DNA of 64,000 nucleotides, taken from positions 34,294-98,293 of the forward strand of contig JAGZIY010000007.1 in the NCBI GenBank assembly GCA_018365995.1, given 5' to 3'. Source of the DNA: Butyricicoccus pullicaecorum. GTDB taxonomy: Bacteria > Bacillota > Clostridia > Oscillospirales > Butyricicoccaceae. Under the pieces are notes generated by a model. That model did not search any database and had not been told where the DNA came from. It worked only from the letters and a program-made list of their open reading frames with translations. A program made the translations under genes and the position numbers. Shown here in pieces: positions 53,338 to 62,558 of the stretch (within the stretch, counting starts at the first letter, position 1; the number at the start of each line of letters is the position of its first letter).

Positions 53338-53823
53338 TCATATTTGACCTTTTTGAAATTTCCCATAGCAAGAGATACGAAAACCTCTTTGAAAAACCTT
53401 TCTCAAAACTTCTCTAAAACCGCTCTGCGTGGTGTTGTAGGTAGTAAAAGAAATTTCACAGGGTTTGGAAAACTTCTCAAATGGTCTGCTCCAGCAGGAA
53501 AAGCCTGTGAGAGTACAAGCAAAATGCAGAGCATTTTCGAAAAAGGGTACTCTTTTCCTATAATATTTGCAATTCCACGTCGTATGTGATAAACTATTGA
53601 TGTCATTCAGGCTCATTCTGAATGTCCTCCTTTTGCTTTTTAGATGTAGTTGGAAGACCGCATCTTTAATTATAGCAAAAGGAGTTTTTATTTCTTCATC
53701 TTCGGCAATAGCCTTCTTTTGAACCACTCGCCTAGCGAGTGGTTTTACATCACAAAAAAGAGCGGTAGCACTTTGGGCTACCCCCCTACAAATGGAAAGT
53801 TGTAATATTACTATTCTAACCAC
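53338..53823 (-). mobile_element. IS200/IS605-type element remnant
   Basis: At 53616-53565 the minus strand encodes the start of a TnpA Y1 transposase (MSLNDINSLSHTTWNCKY), then breaks off. Upstream are hairpins expected at the left end of such elements: ACCACTCGCCTAGCGAGTGGT minus one base on each side (53723-53743), and GTAGC/GCTAC near 53766-53782. The transposase catalytic HUH and Tyr are missing. The rest (53338-53560) is an open but unrecognised sequence. Confidence 0.65.
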
Positions 53824-53824
53824 A

Positions 53825-54286
53825 TCATATTAGTATATTCATGCCTGATTTGTAGTCATCCAAGATACCGGGCTTGACTGGCTTTCCCCAATCCCATAAG
53901 GGGTCTCGCTGATGTACATATTCTCCCAATCGGTCGGCCTCTTGCAGACTAATCTGATTTAATGTCCACCCAGCGGCAGCTCGTTCTTCGGGTGGCAATG
54001 ACATAACGTAATTCTTTATGATTTCGCTCTCAATCTCTCCATCACTCATGCCGCCATTCTTTTCCATACTCTCAAACACCAAAGATTTTATCTTATTTGC
54101 AACGCCCTCGTCAACAGGGACAATGCAGCGAAAATCCGTTCGACCTGTAATATCCATTCCCTCCGGACAATATGGGTTAACATGACCCTTTGGCGGCAAG
54201 GAGCCATTTGGAAGTTTAGGGGTTAAGTGCGAATTTTGAACCTTATAATTTTGTTGCACAAATCGTGTCATTCCTGTAATCGTCAT
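53825..54286 (-). CDS. Hypothetical protein (153 aa), DUF3879-like
   Basis: The protein has a Gly/Pro-rich N-terminus (PNGSLPPKGHVNPYCPEG), then a helical part (EGVANKIKSLVFESMEKNGG, MSLPPEERAAAGWTLNQISL) and ends with SGMNILI. It resembles the Clostridia DUF3879 family of unknown role, but this is a weak recollection. It borders the mobile-element remnants. Confidence 0.55.
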   Translation of the reverse strand: MTITGMTRFVQQNYKVQNSHLTPKLPNGSLPPKGHVNPYCPEGMDITGRTDFRCIVPVDEGVANKIKSLVFESMEKNGGMSDGEIESEIIKNYVMSLPPEERAAAGWTLNQISLQEADRLGEYVHQRDPLWDWGKPVKPGILDDYKSGMNILI

Positions 54287-54318
54287 AAAAACACCTCCAA
54301 ATAATAATAAACCCTGTT

Positions 54319-54522
54319 TTAAGAATAGCTGTCATAACCATAGTTTACAGTTATACGAACTGTTGCTGTAGAAACATCATTTACAGATATAATCGGCACT
54401 TTTGGCAAAAATATAATATCCCCACAAAATTTCATCGTTGCAAAAACACAAATTTGTTCTGTTTGTTTAACAAAGAGTTTTATCTTCCTTTCCTGAAACA
54501 AAAAAGCACCTGATATTTTCAA
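54319..54522 (-). CDS. Possible small protein (67 aa)
   Basis: An open frame with a Met start and a Ser/Thr/Tyr-rich end (NDVSTATVRITVNYGYDSYS). No family, no clear ribosome site. It may be a remnant. Confidence 0.3.
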   Translation of the reverse strand: MKISGAFLFQERKIKLFVKQTEQICVFATMKFCGDIIFLPKVPIISVNDVSTATVRITVNYGYDSYS

Positions 54523-54541
54523 ACTGAAAACGGCAAGTGCC

Positions 54542-55143
54542 TTAGAATTCCATATTCTGTTGTTTCTTCTGTGGGGCTTTCTGCTCCGTCTGTTGTTGCT
54601 TCTGTTCCTGCATATACTTCATCTTTTCCGCAACAGAGTGCTTCGGCTCTGACTTCTTCTCAGCTTCCTGCTCCGGCGTGAGGACTTTGCCCACCCAATA
54701 GCGGATTTCTTTCATCGGCTTCAATTCCTCTTTGACGGAAGTAAGCTGCTCTTTCAGTTCTGCATGGGAAATTTGCAGACCGTCATATTCCGTTTGCAGG
54801 GCTTCCAGATTCACATTCAAGTCAACGCCCTGCTTTTTCAGATAGCGGTAGGACTTGTTGAAGCTGTCCAGTTCGTCCTTATGGGTTTCTGCAAAAATCG
54901 CCTGCCTTGTTTTTCTGCTTCCTCGGCAGAGTTCCAAAGAATTTGTCGGTCTGCATACTCCGGCGGTGCGTTTGCCGGAAGCATGATTTCCGTATAAACA
55001 ATCACTTGCTTTCTCGTGTAGTTTTTCATCTTCTGGTCATACTCAGAAAACAGGTTTTCGCCGCTCTGGTAAGCCGCATCTGCCACTGCTGACTTTCCCT
55101 TGCTTCGCTGTGTGATGGAAATATCAAAATGTGGATTAGGCAA
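54542..55143 (-). pseudogene. MobA/MobL-type relaxase with internal deletion
   Basis: The N-terminal part, starting at TTG 55143 behind AAAGGAGG, matches relaxases of mobilisable elements (PNPHFDISITQRSKGKSAV, AYQSGENLFSEYDQKMKNY, ANAPPEYADRQILWNSAEEA). Just after WNSAEEAEKQ the frame is lost. In another frame the C-terminal coiled-coil region continues (FAETHKDELDSFNKSYRYLK, VLTPEQEAEKKSEPK). The middle with the remaining catalytic part is deleted, so the element cannot mobilise itself with this gene. Confidence 0.82.
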
Positions 55144-55286
55144 ATGGGTTTCCTCCTTTCTCCCGTTTAGGGCAAAAAAGAGCAGGGAACCTTTTTCAGA
55201 TTTCCTGCTCGATGTGCCGCCGCTGGGGCGGTAGATATTCAATTTTTAGTTCTTGTCAGTTCAACAAACTGGAATTTAACACCTTG

Positions 55287-55616
55287 CTATGGTGCAGGGA
55301 AATGTGTTGATTCCAAAAAGATTGCGATAGCTTCATGCTCATTCTCACTATTGTATGCAATATTTTTTTCATATTCAATGGCAGCGATAAATTCTTCTAT
55401 CTTTTCACAATCAAACCAATTACTTACCTTATTTGCCTTATATAATTCTGGTAAACTGAATTTTTTAACGAGATAGTCCCAACCTTTTTTAGAAATCATT
55501 GCCTCTGCTATTTGGCAATAATCAAAAAGTTCGATGACATCATCTATTGATTTTACATTTTCATCAGAATAAATTGTACCATTAGGTGCTGGATATATTC
55601 TATATGCTATTTCCAT
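55287..55616 (-). CDS. Hypothetical protein, immunity-like (109 aa)
   Basis: This is an acidic small protein (AYRIYPAPNGTIYSDENVKS, KVSNWFDCEKIEEFIAAIEY) with no recognised family. Partial palindrome modules flank it (55263-55277 after the stop, 55625-55646 before the start, with GGGAG). It therefore looks like an inserted cassette within the mobile element. Confidence 0.6.
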   Translation of the reverse strand: MEIAYRIYPAPNGTIYSDENVKSIDDVIELFDYCQIAEAMISKKGWDYLVKKFSLPELYKANKVSNWFDCEKIEEFIAAIEYEKNIAYNSENEHEAIAIFLESTHFPAP

Positions 55617-55916
55617 AAAATCAACTCCCTCAATTCCGATTTGTTGTTGACTTCATTATACTTTATCCGACCATCAAAGTATAGAGAGATTTTGTAAAAC
55701 TTGTCGGACGGGAACAGCTTGCAACGCAAGGTGTTTCCGGGCGGCAAGTCCACAAAGGGGTAGTTGGCGAAGCCAACGCAGGGGAAGCGTAGCTTCCTCT
55801 GGAAGATTGAAGCAGGACTGCGGAAATCTTCTGCTCCCTGCAAGGGGCTTCCGGCAGGACGCAACGCACCTCCTTGGGGCGGTGTATAGTTGCGCCCTTG
55901 CTTCCCGCAAGGGTTT
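55617..55916. other. Non-coding stretch of the mobile element, possible oriT region
   Basis: There is no gene in this 300-bp stretch. It holds short inverted repeats (TTGGCGAAGCCAA at about 55762-55774; GAAGCGTAGCTTC at about 55784-55796) of the type seen at transfer origins. It sits between the relaxase remnant and the DUF3847 remnant. No nick site can be assigned. Confidence 0.35.
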
Positions 55917-56219
55917 TCAGCTGCCGTCCATTGTCAGTGTTTTCTTTCGTTCCTCAATCAGCAAATCCAGCTTCTTTTGTTCGGCTTCGCTGTGGAACAG
56001 GAAAGTAAGAAGTTCCATCATATCATCATCGGTCAGCAGAGTTGGCTCTTTCAAAAAGGCTTCCAACATTCCGGCACGAGTGCAAAGGCGGTGGGTTCAC
56101 TCGCTTCGGGTCAGCCGCTTTAGTTCACTCTGCAACTGTTTTTCCTTGTGCTTGGCGGCGGTCAGCTTCCTTTCTGCCACATACTTTTCATGCTCCAGCT
56201 TCTTTAATTTTTCGCTCAT
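55917..56219 (-). pseudogene. DUF3847 protein with premature TGA
   Basis: The frame starts MSEKLKKLEHEKYVAERKLT and reaches RLTRSE, then meets TGA at 56097-56099 (codon 41). It continues in the same frame THRLCTRAGMLEAFLKEPTL and DDMMELLTFLFHSEAEQKKL to TGA at 55917. Family members read …ER-THRLCTR, so a CGA-to-TGA change explains the stop. It is a standard accessory gene of gut Clostridia mobile elements. Confidence 0.8.
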
Positions 56220-56348
56220 AGGCAACAGTTCCTTCCTCATAATGGACAAAAGCACCCAACTTTTTTCAGAGTTAAGTACCTTTGGCTTGGTTATTATGGA
56301 ATTTTATGTTCTATATAAACTTGTGTTGCACCGAATAGCAAATTATTT

Positions 56349-57083
56349 TTATGCTTCCTCACTTTTGAACAGCTTCCATCCTGCCAGCGTCAGTCCTACG
56401 GCAAGCACAAACCAAAGCAGGGCGGCAACCCCGAAGCGTGACAGAAACAAGATGAACTGGTACTCCTCCTGCCATTTGTCATTAACAGCATAGAACACGC
56501 CGTCCATATCTGCCCCGTATTCCTCGCAGATGGTAGAAAGTTCGTTCCGAGCGGCATTGGTCATGCTTACCTTCTGACCGATTGGAAATGTGACGCTTTT
56601 GCCCCTTTCGATTGCTTTCGCTGTTTCCTGCGGAATTTGTGCCACGATATAGGTATGGTCTGGAAGCTCCAACAGGTAATATGGCTGATAACTGCCCAGC
56701 AAATCCCAGCCGGATGAAGTAATTTCCGGCCGACGGATTCGACGTCCGGTTACTCTGCCCTTGACTCTTTGCGTATAGTAATGATCTTCCCATGGTTTCA
56801 GACTGGAAATACCGGTTTCGACAATCCCCACCGGTTCCGCTGTCACATAATCCGACAAATAGATGATTTCTGAAAAATCCTCTGCACCGGTCAGCCTTGG
56901 AATATCCTCCCCCGCTGGGAAACCGTTAAAATCGGTTATAAGATTTTGTTCTATATCGCTCTGTGTTATCGGCTGTTCCTTTCCTTTCAGAAGCGGTTCC
57001 GGGTTCCAGTTCAAGCAAAACAGAGCAGCACAAACCAGAGCAATCAGGACACTGACAGTGGGAATGATGGTTGTTTTTTTCAT
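56349..57083 (-). CDS. Hypothetical membrane protein, paralogue B
   Basis: The 244-residue protein has the same layout as the gene at 29685-30431: an N-terminal helix (VSVLIALVCAALFCLNWNPE), shared blocks GFPAGEDIPRL, AEPVGIVETGISSLKPWEDH, YYLLELPDHTYIVAQIPQ and GADMDGVFYAVNDKWQ, and a final helix. Function is unknown. GAGG-rich AAAGGAGG precedes the start. Confidence 0.75.
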   Translation of the reverse strand: MKKTTIIPTVSVLIALVCAALFCLNWNPEPLLKGKEQPITQSDIEQNLITDFNGFPAGEDIPRLTGAEDFSEIIYLSDYVTAEPVGIVETGISSLKPWEDHYYTQRVKGRVTGRRIRRPEITSSGWDLLGSYQPYYLLELPDHTYIVAQIPQETAKAIERGKSVTFPIGQKVSMTNAARNELSTICEEYGADMDGVFYAVNDKWQEEYQFILFLSRFGVAALLWFVLAVGLTLAGWKLFKSEEA

Positions 57084-57180
57084 GGGCGGGAACCTCCTTT
57101 CTGGTGGGCTGGCAGATTTTTTCTAAACATTCCGTTTTTTCTTCGCTCAACTCCCCGATAAACTGGAAGTTGCATGACCG

Positions 57181-57603
57181 TTATATTATTCCATATCCCA
57201 TTTCTTCGGCTATATATGACCAATAGGTGTTTTCATCATGACAAGCGTTTCCGTCTATTTGCATTAGTAATTCTCTAAAGTGTTTTTCACGCTCTTTTAA
57301 TCCTTTTTCTGTTGGATTGTTTGGGAATGGGATTTTACTATATCGGTGATACATCTCTATTTCCATCAAAAAAGCCTCAATATTTTTGGAAATATAGATT
57401 GTACTTTTGTCAGAGGTATTTAAAAGAAATACTCGTTTATCAGGAGATAAACCAACAAAATTTTCTACATCATCTTTTCCTATGATTTTATAGTTTTGTC
57501 CATTAAACATCATCTGAAAAAAATCTTTCGCTTGAAAAAAATGAATAATCATAAATTCATTTGGTAAAGAAATGCTGTTCTCCAAGTTGTTCCCCCTCTG
57601 CAA
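57181..57603 (-). CDS. SUKH-like immunity protein (140 aa)
   Basis: The pattern VENFVGLSPDKRVFLLNTSD, STIYISKNIEAFLMEIEMYH resembles SUKH-4-type immunity proteins, where a Leu-rich strand is followed by the IxxFL helix. No toxin is adjacent. A partial palindrome module at 57144-57171 lies just downstream of the neighbouring gene. Confidence 0.6.
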   Translation of the reverse strand: MQRGNNLENSISLPNEFMIIHFFQAKDFFQMMFNGQNYKIIGKDDVENFVGLSPDKRVFLLNTSDKSTIYISKNIEAFLMEIEMYHRYSKIPFPNNPTEKGLKEREKHFRELLMQIDGNACHDENTYWSYIAEEMGYGII

Positions 57604-57718
57604 TCTGTTTTTCTATTTTTGTCAACTTCCGATTGTCACTCCCGCCTGGAATAACAGACGATCCACCCTCCTCAGGCCAAGGACGGAAATGCAGTTGGAT
57701 CTGCCGCCCCGTCCCGAA

Positions 57719-58603
57719 CTATGGGGACAGAGGCGGAACCCACAGATCCTCCCGGTATTCACCCCGTTCAGCCAAGGCGTCAAAGTCCATACCGGAGATG
57801 ACCGCCCGACACCGCTCCCGGTTCTCGCTCTGGTCGGAGAGGGCGGGCACGCCCTCGTCTGTCAGACCGGCATCCTCGCCAAAGAACCAGATACTGCGCT
57901 CAGCCTGCAAACTGGTGGAGCCCTCATAGGGAAAATAGGAGATGGACACAATCTGCCTGCAATCCTCCTGCCAACTCAGACCGAAGCCGTCATAGCTACC
58001 GTTCTCGTCCATATAAAAGTATAACTCAGCGAACTGAATCTCCCGTCCATCCGCCAGCTCTATGTCAGGGTATGCCGCTTTTAGTAAATAAGGCGGCGAG
58101 GACATGGGGATGTATTTGTAGGTCAGCTCTGGGTCATCCCGTTCCAACAGCTGCCGGGCGATGCTCCATCGCTCCGACGCGTATGCTTCAAACCCCAGAT
58201 CCTCCCACGCCATATCCCGATAAGTAATGTGGTGGTCGTCGTCATAGTAGCTGCAATAAAGGCGGCCTTTGTGCCAGAGATAGTCTTCACCGGGTCCCTC
58301 TGCCGCAAACACCGTGTATTCCGCTGTTTTGCAGATGTCATACATGAAATCGTTCACATCGTTGCCGCGAACAAACAGCAGGATACGGATGGTGTAGCCG
58401 TTCTGATCCATAAATTCCTGCTGTTCCATATCAGCGGAGATCTTCTCATAGATTGCCTGGGCCTGTTCGGCAGGGTAAGTCTTTTCCCCAAATGGTTCCT
58501 GCCCCGGCAGCGCAATGCAGCCGGACAGCAGGCAGACCAGTCCTGCCGTCCACGCCGGAAGCAAAAAGAAAAATGGCCGCTTTTGAGTTGTTTTTAGAAT
58601 CAT
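57719..58603 (-). CDS. Hypothetical lipoprotein (294 aa)
   Basis: A lipoprotein signal peptide (FFFLLPAWTAGLVCLLSGC, Cys lipidated) leads a charged extracytoplasmic protein with many Tyr/Asp/Glu residues (GRLYCSYYDDDHHITYRDMA, YFYMDENGSYDGFGLSW). No family was recognised. Base composition is higher in GC than the immunity-like genes next to it, suggesting a separate origin. Confidence 0.65.
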   Translation of the reverse strand: MILKTTQKRPFFFLLPAWTAGLVCLLSGCIALPGQEPFGEKTYPAEQAQAIYEKISADMEQQEFMDQNGYTIRILLFVRGNDVNDFMYDICKTAEYTVFAAEGPGEDYLWHKGRLYCSYYDDDHHITYRDMAWEDLGFEAYASERWSIARQLLERDDPELTYKYIPMSSPPYLLKAAYPDIELADGREIQFAELYFYMDENGSYDGFGLSWQEDCRQIVSISYFPYEGSTSLQAERSIWFFGEDAGLTDEGVPALSDQSENRERCRAVISGMDFDALAERGEYREDLWVPPLSP

Positions 58604-58684
58604 CTGACATTCTCCGTTCTCTGGTTTGATGGCTCCAGTCCGGTTATCTTCATCGACAGGGAAAACTGCTTGTCAAATGGTAAC

Positions 58685-59050
58685 TTATAACTCTTGCCAC
58701 TGAATACAAGAAGGTCTTTCATAAGTAGCACAAAATTCCCTAATACAAGAAAATGCACTGTTTAAACTGATGACTGCATTGATATCTGGTTCCCATTCTT
58801 CCCCAGTAACCATAAAAGTGACCTCTTCTTGATTTTCCTCATTATAGGACAACCACATATCACCTGTATCATTTTGAAAATAATTGATAGCTGCATACTC
58901 CCCGCTAATGCAGACAGATATACAGGGATATGACTGCTTCCCACTAATCCATAGCTCAGTATTTTTCTGTGCTGATGTTTGCATGAATTTTAATACATCA
59001 TTTACTGATTGAAAAGAAAAATCACCTTTATCTGTACTTACAATTATCAA
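58685..59050 (-). CDS. Imm1-family-like immunity protein
   Basis: The 121-residue protein matches the Imm1 layout: YPCISVCISGEYAAINYFQN, then MWLSYNEEN, VTFMVTGEEWEPD, AVISLNSAFSCIREF and a closing RPSCIQWQEL. Imm1 proteins counter deaminase or nuclease toxins in polymorphic systems. Its upstream module fragment (59061-59085) supplies GGGAGG. Confidence 0.7.
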   Translation of the reverse strand: MIIVSTDKGDFSFQSVNDVLKFMQTSAQKNTELWISGKQSYPCISVCISGEYAAINYFQNDTGDMWLSYNEENQEEVTFMVTGEEWEPDINAVISLNSAFSCIREFCATYERPSCIQWQEL

Positions 59051-59236
59051 ATTGTCCTCCCAAATTCCGATTTATCATTCGCTTACTTGGATAAATTGTA
59101 CCATAAAGACAGGAACAATTCTACCTGCATTTGTGAACCTGACATAGCCGATACTTTATATGTCCTTATGTAGTTGCAGTCAAAACATCGGGTGCAACCC
59201 CGACATTTTGACCGCATATCAGCCCGAATTGCTACA

Positions 59237-59527
59237 TCATTCAGCCTGACTGTTGAAACCGTTCTGCCTGGCACATTCGCTGGCTTTTTTCCGGTGTTCC
59301 TCGCTGTACGGCGGCAGGAAGCGGATAGACAAGCGTGATTTATCCAGCACATAAGAAACGCCGCCCTGCTCATGGGATTGTTCCAGTCTGCAAAGGTCTG
59401 GGTACTTCCGGCTGAACGCCGCCAGACGCTTCCCCAGTCCGGCATTAAAAGTGTAGATACTTGCTGTATCTTCCCCCTCATTGAACAGGATGATGGTTTC
59501 TTTCTCATACTTCGTCCGCTTCGCCAT
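59237..59527 (-). CDS. Mobile-element accessory protein (96 aa)
   Basis: The protein begins MAKRTKYEKETIILFNEGED and contains TASIYTFNAGLGKRLAAFSR and SYVLDKSRLSIRFLPPYSEE. It is like small conserved proteins of Clostridia conjugative elements, with unknown role. The start at 59527 is chosen because it overlaps the gene upstream by only 23 bp; a longer upstream reading is out of frame with any family. Confidence 0.6.
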   Translation of the reverse strand: MAKRTKYEKETIILFNEGEDTASIYTFNAGLGKRLAAFSRKYPDLCRLEQSHEQGGVSYVLDKSRLSIRFLPPYSEEHRKKASECARQNGFNSQAE

Positions 59528-59798
59528 AATCGTCCTCCATGCTCCCGCCCTCGATACGGTCAAGGACTGATTTGTGATAGAAGTAGGCTTCCATTTCCAA
59601 CCGCAGATGGTAGAAGAAACAGCGATACCATTTGTCAGCGTGTTCCCCGCAAAGTTTTTCTGCCAGAGTGCAGAACAGCTTTTTTGTGGCAGGGTCAGGG
59701 GAGAGGGCAACTGCCATGCGTAAGCGTTTGACCGTTGCTTCCCGATTCGGACAACCAAAGGCATACAGTGCTTTCTTTTCGTTCATGGACATTTTCAT
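59505..59798 (-). CDS. Mobile-element accessory protein (97 aa)
   Basis: The start MKMSMNEKKALYAFGCPNRE at 59798 lies behind AAGGAGG. The helical protein (TLAEKLCGEHADKWYRCFFY) ends acidic (GGSMEDDYGEADEV). Such proteins accompany the previous gene in Clostridia mobile elements. Function is unknown. Confidence 0.65.
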   Translation of the reverse strand: MKMSMNEKKALYAFGCPNREATVKRLRMAVALSPDPATKKLFCTLAEKLCGEHADKWYRCFFYHLRLEMEAYFYHKSVLDRIEGGSMEDDYGEADEV

Positions 59799-59907
59799 AG
59801 ATTTTTTCCTCCTTAAATTTGTGAAAAATAAAAGCGACAGACACTTCACACGGAAATACCTGTCGCTTTGTTTACGGTATGAAATTGTTGGTTCTGGACT
59901 TGATAAT

Positions 59908-60290
59908 TTAGCAGTAAATCAACTCCTGCCTAATGATTTCTTCTGCCTGATTGCGAATGGAGTTCATAGACTGCACCCACAACATCTGGTTGTCTGCTTT
60001 CATGGCTTCGGTCACGCCCTCGGCTTTCATCATCTGCCGGATAATGAGGCTGCACCGCTCCGTTGCCTGCTCATTCAGGTCTGCAAGCCGGGAGTGGAGT
60101 CCGCCGGACAGACAGAGGGAAGAAAACTCAGCAGGGCGGCACTGCTCCAGATATGCCCGGTGCAGTCTGCCCCTTTGCCGATAGGGCGGTTTTCTTCGGG
60201 GATTTTCAAATCCGGCACATAGTAATCGCCCACAAGTACATAGTCCAGACCGTTGCTTTCGTCATGGATTCGTGGTTTCAATTCTTTCAT
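59908..60290 (-). pseudogene. tnpV: Transposon protein TnpV with a single-base frameshift
   Basis: MKELKPRIHDESNGLDYVLV and PDLKIPEENRPIGK are the TnpV start. The frame then shifts, and the expected GRLHRAYLEQCRPAEFSSL, RLADLNEQATERCSLIIRQM and SMNSIRNQAEEIIRQE follow in another frame to TAA at 59908. Comparison with the family suggests loss of one base, probably a T after GGCAAA (a Trp codon). Confidence 0.82.
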
Positions 60291-61662
60291 GCTGAAATGA
60301 CCTCCTTTTTCTTTTTGTGGTAATCCTCCCTGCGTTTGGCAAGGTGGACTTCATAACGCCTGACTGCTTCGGGGCTTCCGGCTTCGGCTTCCCTTGCTTT
60401 CATGGCTTCCCATTCCTTAGCGGCTTCTGGGTCGGTCTTTGCCTTTTCTTTCAACTCGGCTCGTGACAGCTTCGCTTTCCTACTGGCTCGTTCTATTCGT
60501 TTTCTTTCCGCTTCCAGCACTTTCTCACGCTTTAGACACTCTTTTTCTTCCATCTGCCGGATATGCTCAGGGTCGGCTTCTTTGGCTTCTTTCAATTTCT
60601 GCCGGTATCGTCTGCCACGCTCTTTCTGCTTTTCCAGATACTCTGCATATTGGGCAATGGCTTCCTCGTCCCCAGCCTCGGCGGCTTTCCGCAGTTCATC
60701 AAGTTTCTGTTTTCTGCGTTCCGCACTCCGTTTGCCTTTTTCCCGTCTTTTGCGCAGCTGCTCGGCTTCAATGGCGGCTCTGCGTTCTTCTTTGGATATG
60801 GTTTCTACCGGCGGGTAGTAGTTCCCAATGAAATTGAAGTAAATGTCAATTTTCTGCTGACGGTAGATTGTCCGTCCTCCGGTAGCTTCGTGAACCTCGA
60901 TCCGGTCAATAAAAGCATACAGCATGGTGTCCGTCAGTTCCTCGCAGTCCCGGTATTTCTTTACCAGTGCGACGAAGCGTTCCGTATCCACTTTTTTCAC
61001 TTCTTCCTGCTGTATCTGCTCTTGCAGTCCCTTAATCCGCCGTTCAAGAAGTATCTGCTCCTCGTCATACTGCTGTATCATTCGCTGAACCTGCCGCTCC
61101 GGCAATAAGCCTTTCATGGAACTTTCATACAAGTTCTGTATCATGCCGTCCAGTTCCTGCATCGCTTTCCCGCTTCCTCCAGTTCCTGCTGTCCTGAGCC
61201 GATATGCCGTTGTTTCTGCTCATTCCATAAGGCTTTCAGTTGGGAGATAAATTCTTCCTCATTCTCAAGGGCATATTTACTTACTGTCTGGATTGACTGT
61301 AAAACAGCCGCTTCCAGAACCGATGTTTTGATAAAGTGGGAAACACATTCTCTGCCGATGTTTCGGTAGCTGCCGCATTGAAAAGCAGAATCAGAATCGT
61401 AAATGATACCGCTGTGCTTGGCTTCCGGGCTGGTATAGCCCATTCTTGCCCCGCAGTCGGCACAGTACACCAAACCGGAAAGGCGGTGGGAGTAAGTGCC
61501 GTTGGCGGCTTTCGGTTTTTTCTTTGAGCGTAATTTCTGGGCAATGTCCCATGTGTCCTGCTCAATAATTGCTTCGTGGGTATCCGGGAAAATCATCAGT
61601 TCATCGGGGGTAGCGGCTCTGCGTTGCTTGGTTTTGAAGTTCTCGCAGACCGATTTGCCCAG
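60287..61662 (-). pseudogene. Large serine recombinase, N-terminus lost and frameshifted
   Basis: What remains is the zinc-ribbon/core part (FPDTHEAIIEQDTWDIAQKL, LVYCADCGARMGYTS, FQCGSYRNIGRECVSHFI) and, after a one-base frameshift near 61160, the coiled-coil C-terminus (MLYAFIDRIEVHEATGGRTI followed by long Lys/Glu/Arg helices). The resolvase domain with the catalytic Ser is absent. At about 61662 the sequence joins a truncated replication-type gene. It is of the TndX/TnpX type that normally excises gut mobile elements. Confidence 0.8.
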
Positions 61663-61993
61663 TATCTGGTGAAGCCGGATACGGCTGGGACATATCTGGC
61701 TGGGGTTGTTCATAGATGACATACTCGGTATCTGTGATCCGCCCACTTTTATCGCGTTTCTGATGGCGCACGATATATCCAGCCTGCTCCAGTTCACGCA
61801 GGGCGGCACCAATAGCGTCCACGCCCTCCTTACAGATGGAAGCCAGCCCTCTGGTAGTGTAATTCCACTCCTCTGGGAGCGACAGGATCATGGAGAGCAG
61901 CCCCTTAGATTTTAAAGTCAGCCCCTTATCCTTCAGATGATAATTTGACATAACGGTGTAATCCCGTGTCCGTTGTACGCGGTAGACTGCCAT
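61601..61993 (-). pseudogene. HTH replication-initiator-like protein, C-terminus replaced
   Basis: MAVYRVQRTRDYTVMSNYHL, LTLKSKGLLSMILSLPEEWN and GVDAIGAALRELEQAGYIVR form the winged HTH found at the start of replication or DnaD-like proteins of these elements. After YEQPQPDMSQPYPASPDTG the sequence runs out of frame into the recombinase remnant. The gene is truncated by the same deletion. Confidence 0.75.
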
Positions 61994-62053
61994 TTACTTC
62001 ACTCCTTCCTGTGGTCAGGGAATAACAAAAGCCGCTGTCAGTAAAGACGCGGC

Positions 62054-62557
62054 TCAAACTTCATAGAAAACTCCGAGTCTCCCATCAAAGGGATAGCGGC
62101 TGATGTCCTCAAAGGCGTCAGCAACCTCCTCCGCTGGATAGTCCTGCCAGTCCCGCTCCCTGACGATATGATGGATAGTGCGGTAACAGGTGGAAAACCT
62201 TTCATATGCCGAGCGGTATTTCGTATTCACGCAGGACACCTCCACAAACCGCCCGTCCTCCAAGAGCCATAGTTCCCGGATGCAGGAAGCCTCCACCTGT
62301 GTGGAATGACTTTGGATAGTTTTTTGGTAAATGCAAAATCCCCGCTGTGGAAACAACTCCGACCCATAGTAGTTCAGGGAACACTCATGATTTCCTGCGG
62401 TCTGGTAGGCAAGAACACTTTCCCCACGATAGCGGACAGACTGCACCACAAGTTCCATGTTCAATCTGGAAAGCGCCCTTTTCCGCTCCTTTTTGTCGGG
62501 GAAAAGATAAAGATACGCCGTCCTGATGGCATTGCAGATTTCTTTTTCTCTAAACAT
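62054..62557 (-). CDS. Mobile-element hypothetical protein (167 aa)
   Basis: The protein (EICNAIRTAYLYLFPDKKER, YQTAGNHECSLNYYGSELFP, DAFEDISRYPFDGRLGVFYE) has no recognised domain. It lies in a block of small genes upstream of the truncated replication gene, on the same strand as parAB, probably cotranscribed. Confidence 0.65.
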   Translation of the reverse strand: MFREKEICNAIRTAYLYLFPDKKERKRALSRLNMELVVQSVRYRGESVLAYQTAGNHECSLNYYGSELFPQRGFCIYQKTIQSHSTQVEASCIRELWLLEDGRFVEVSCVNTKYRSAYERFSTCYRTIHHIVRERDWQDYPAEEVADAFEDISRYPFDGRLGVFYEV

Positions 62558-62558
62558 C

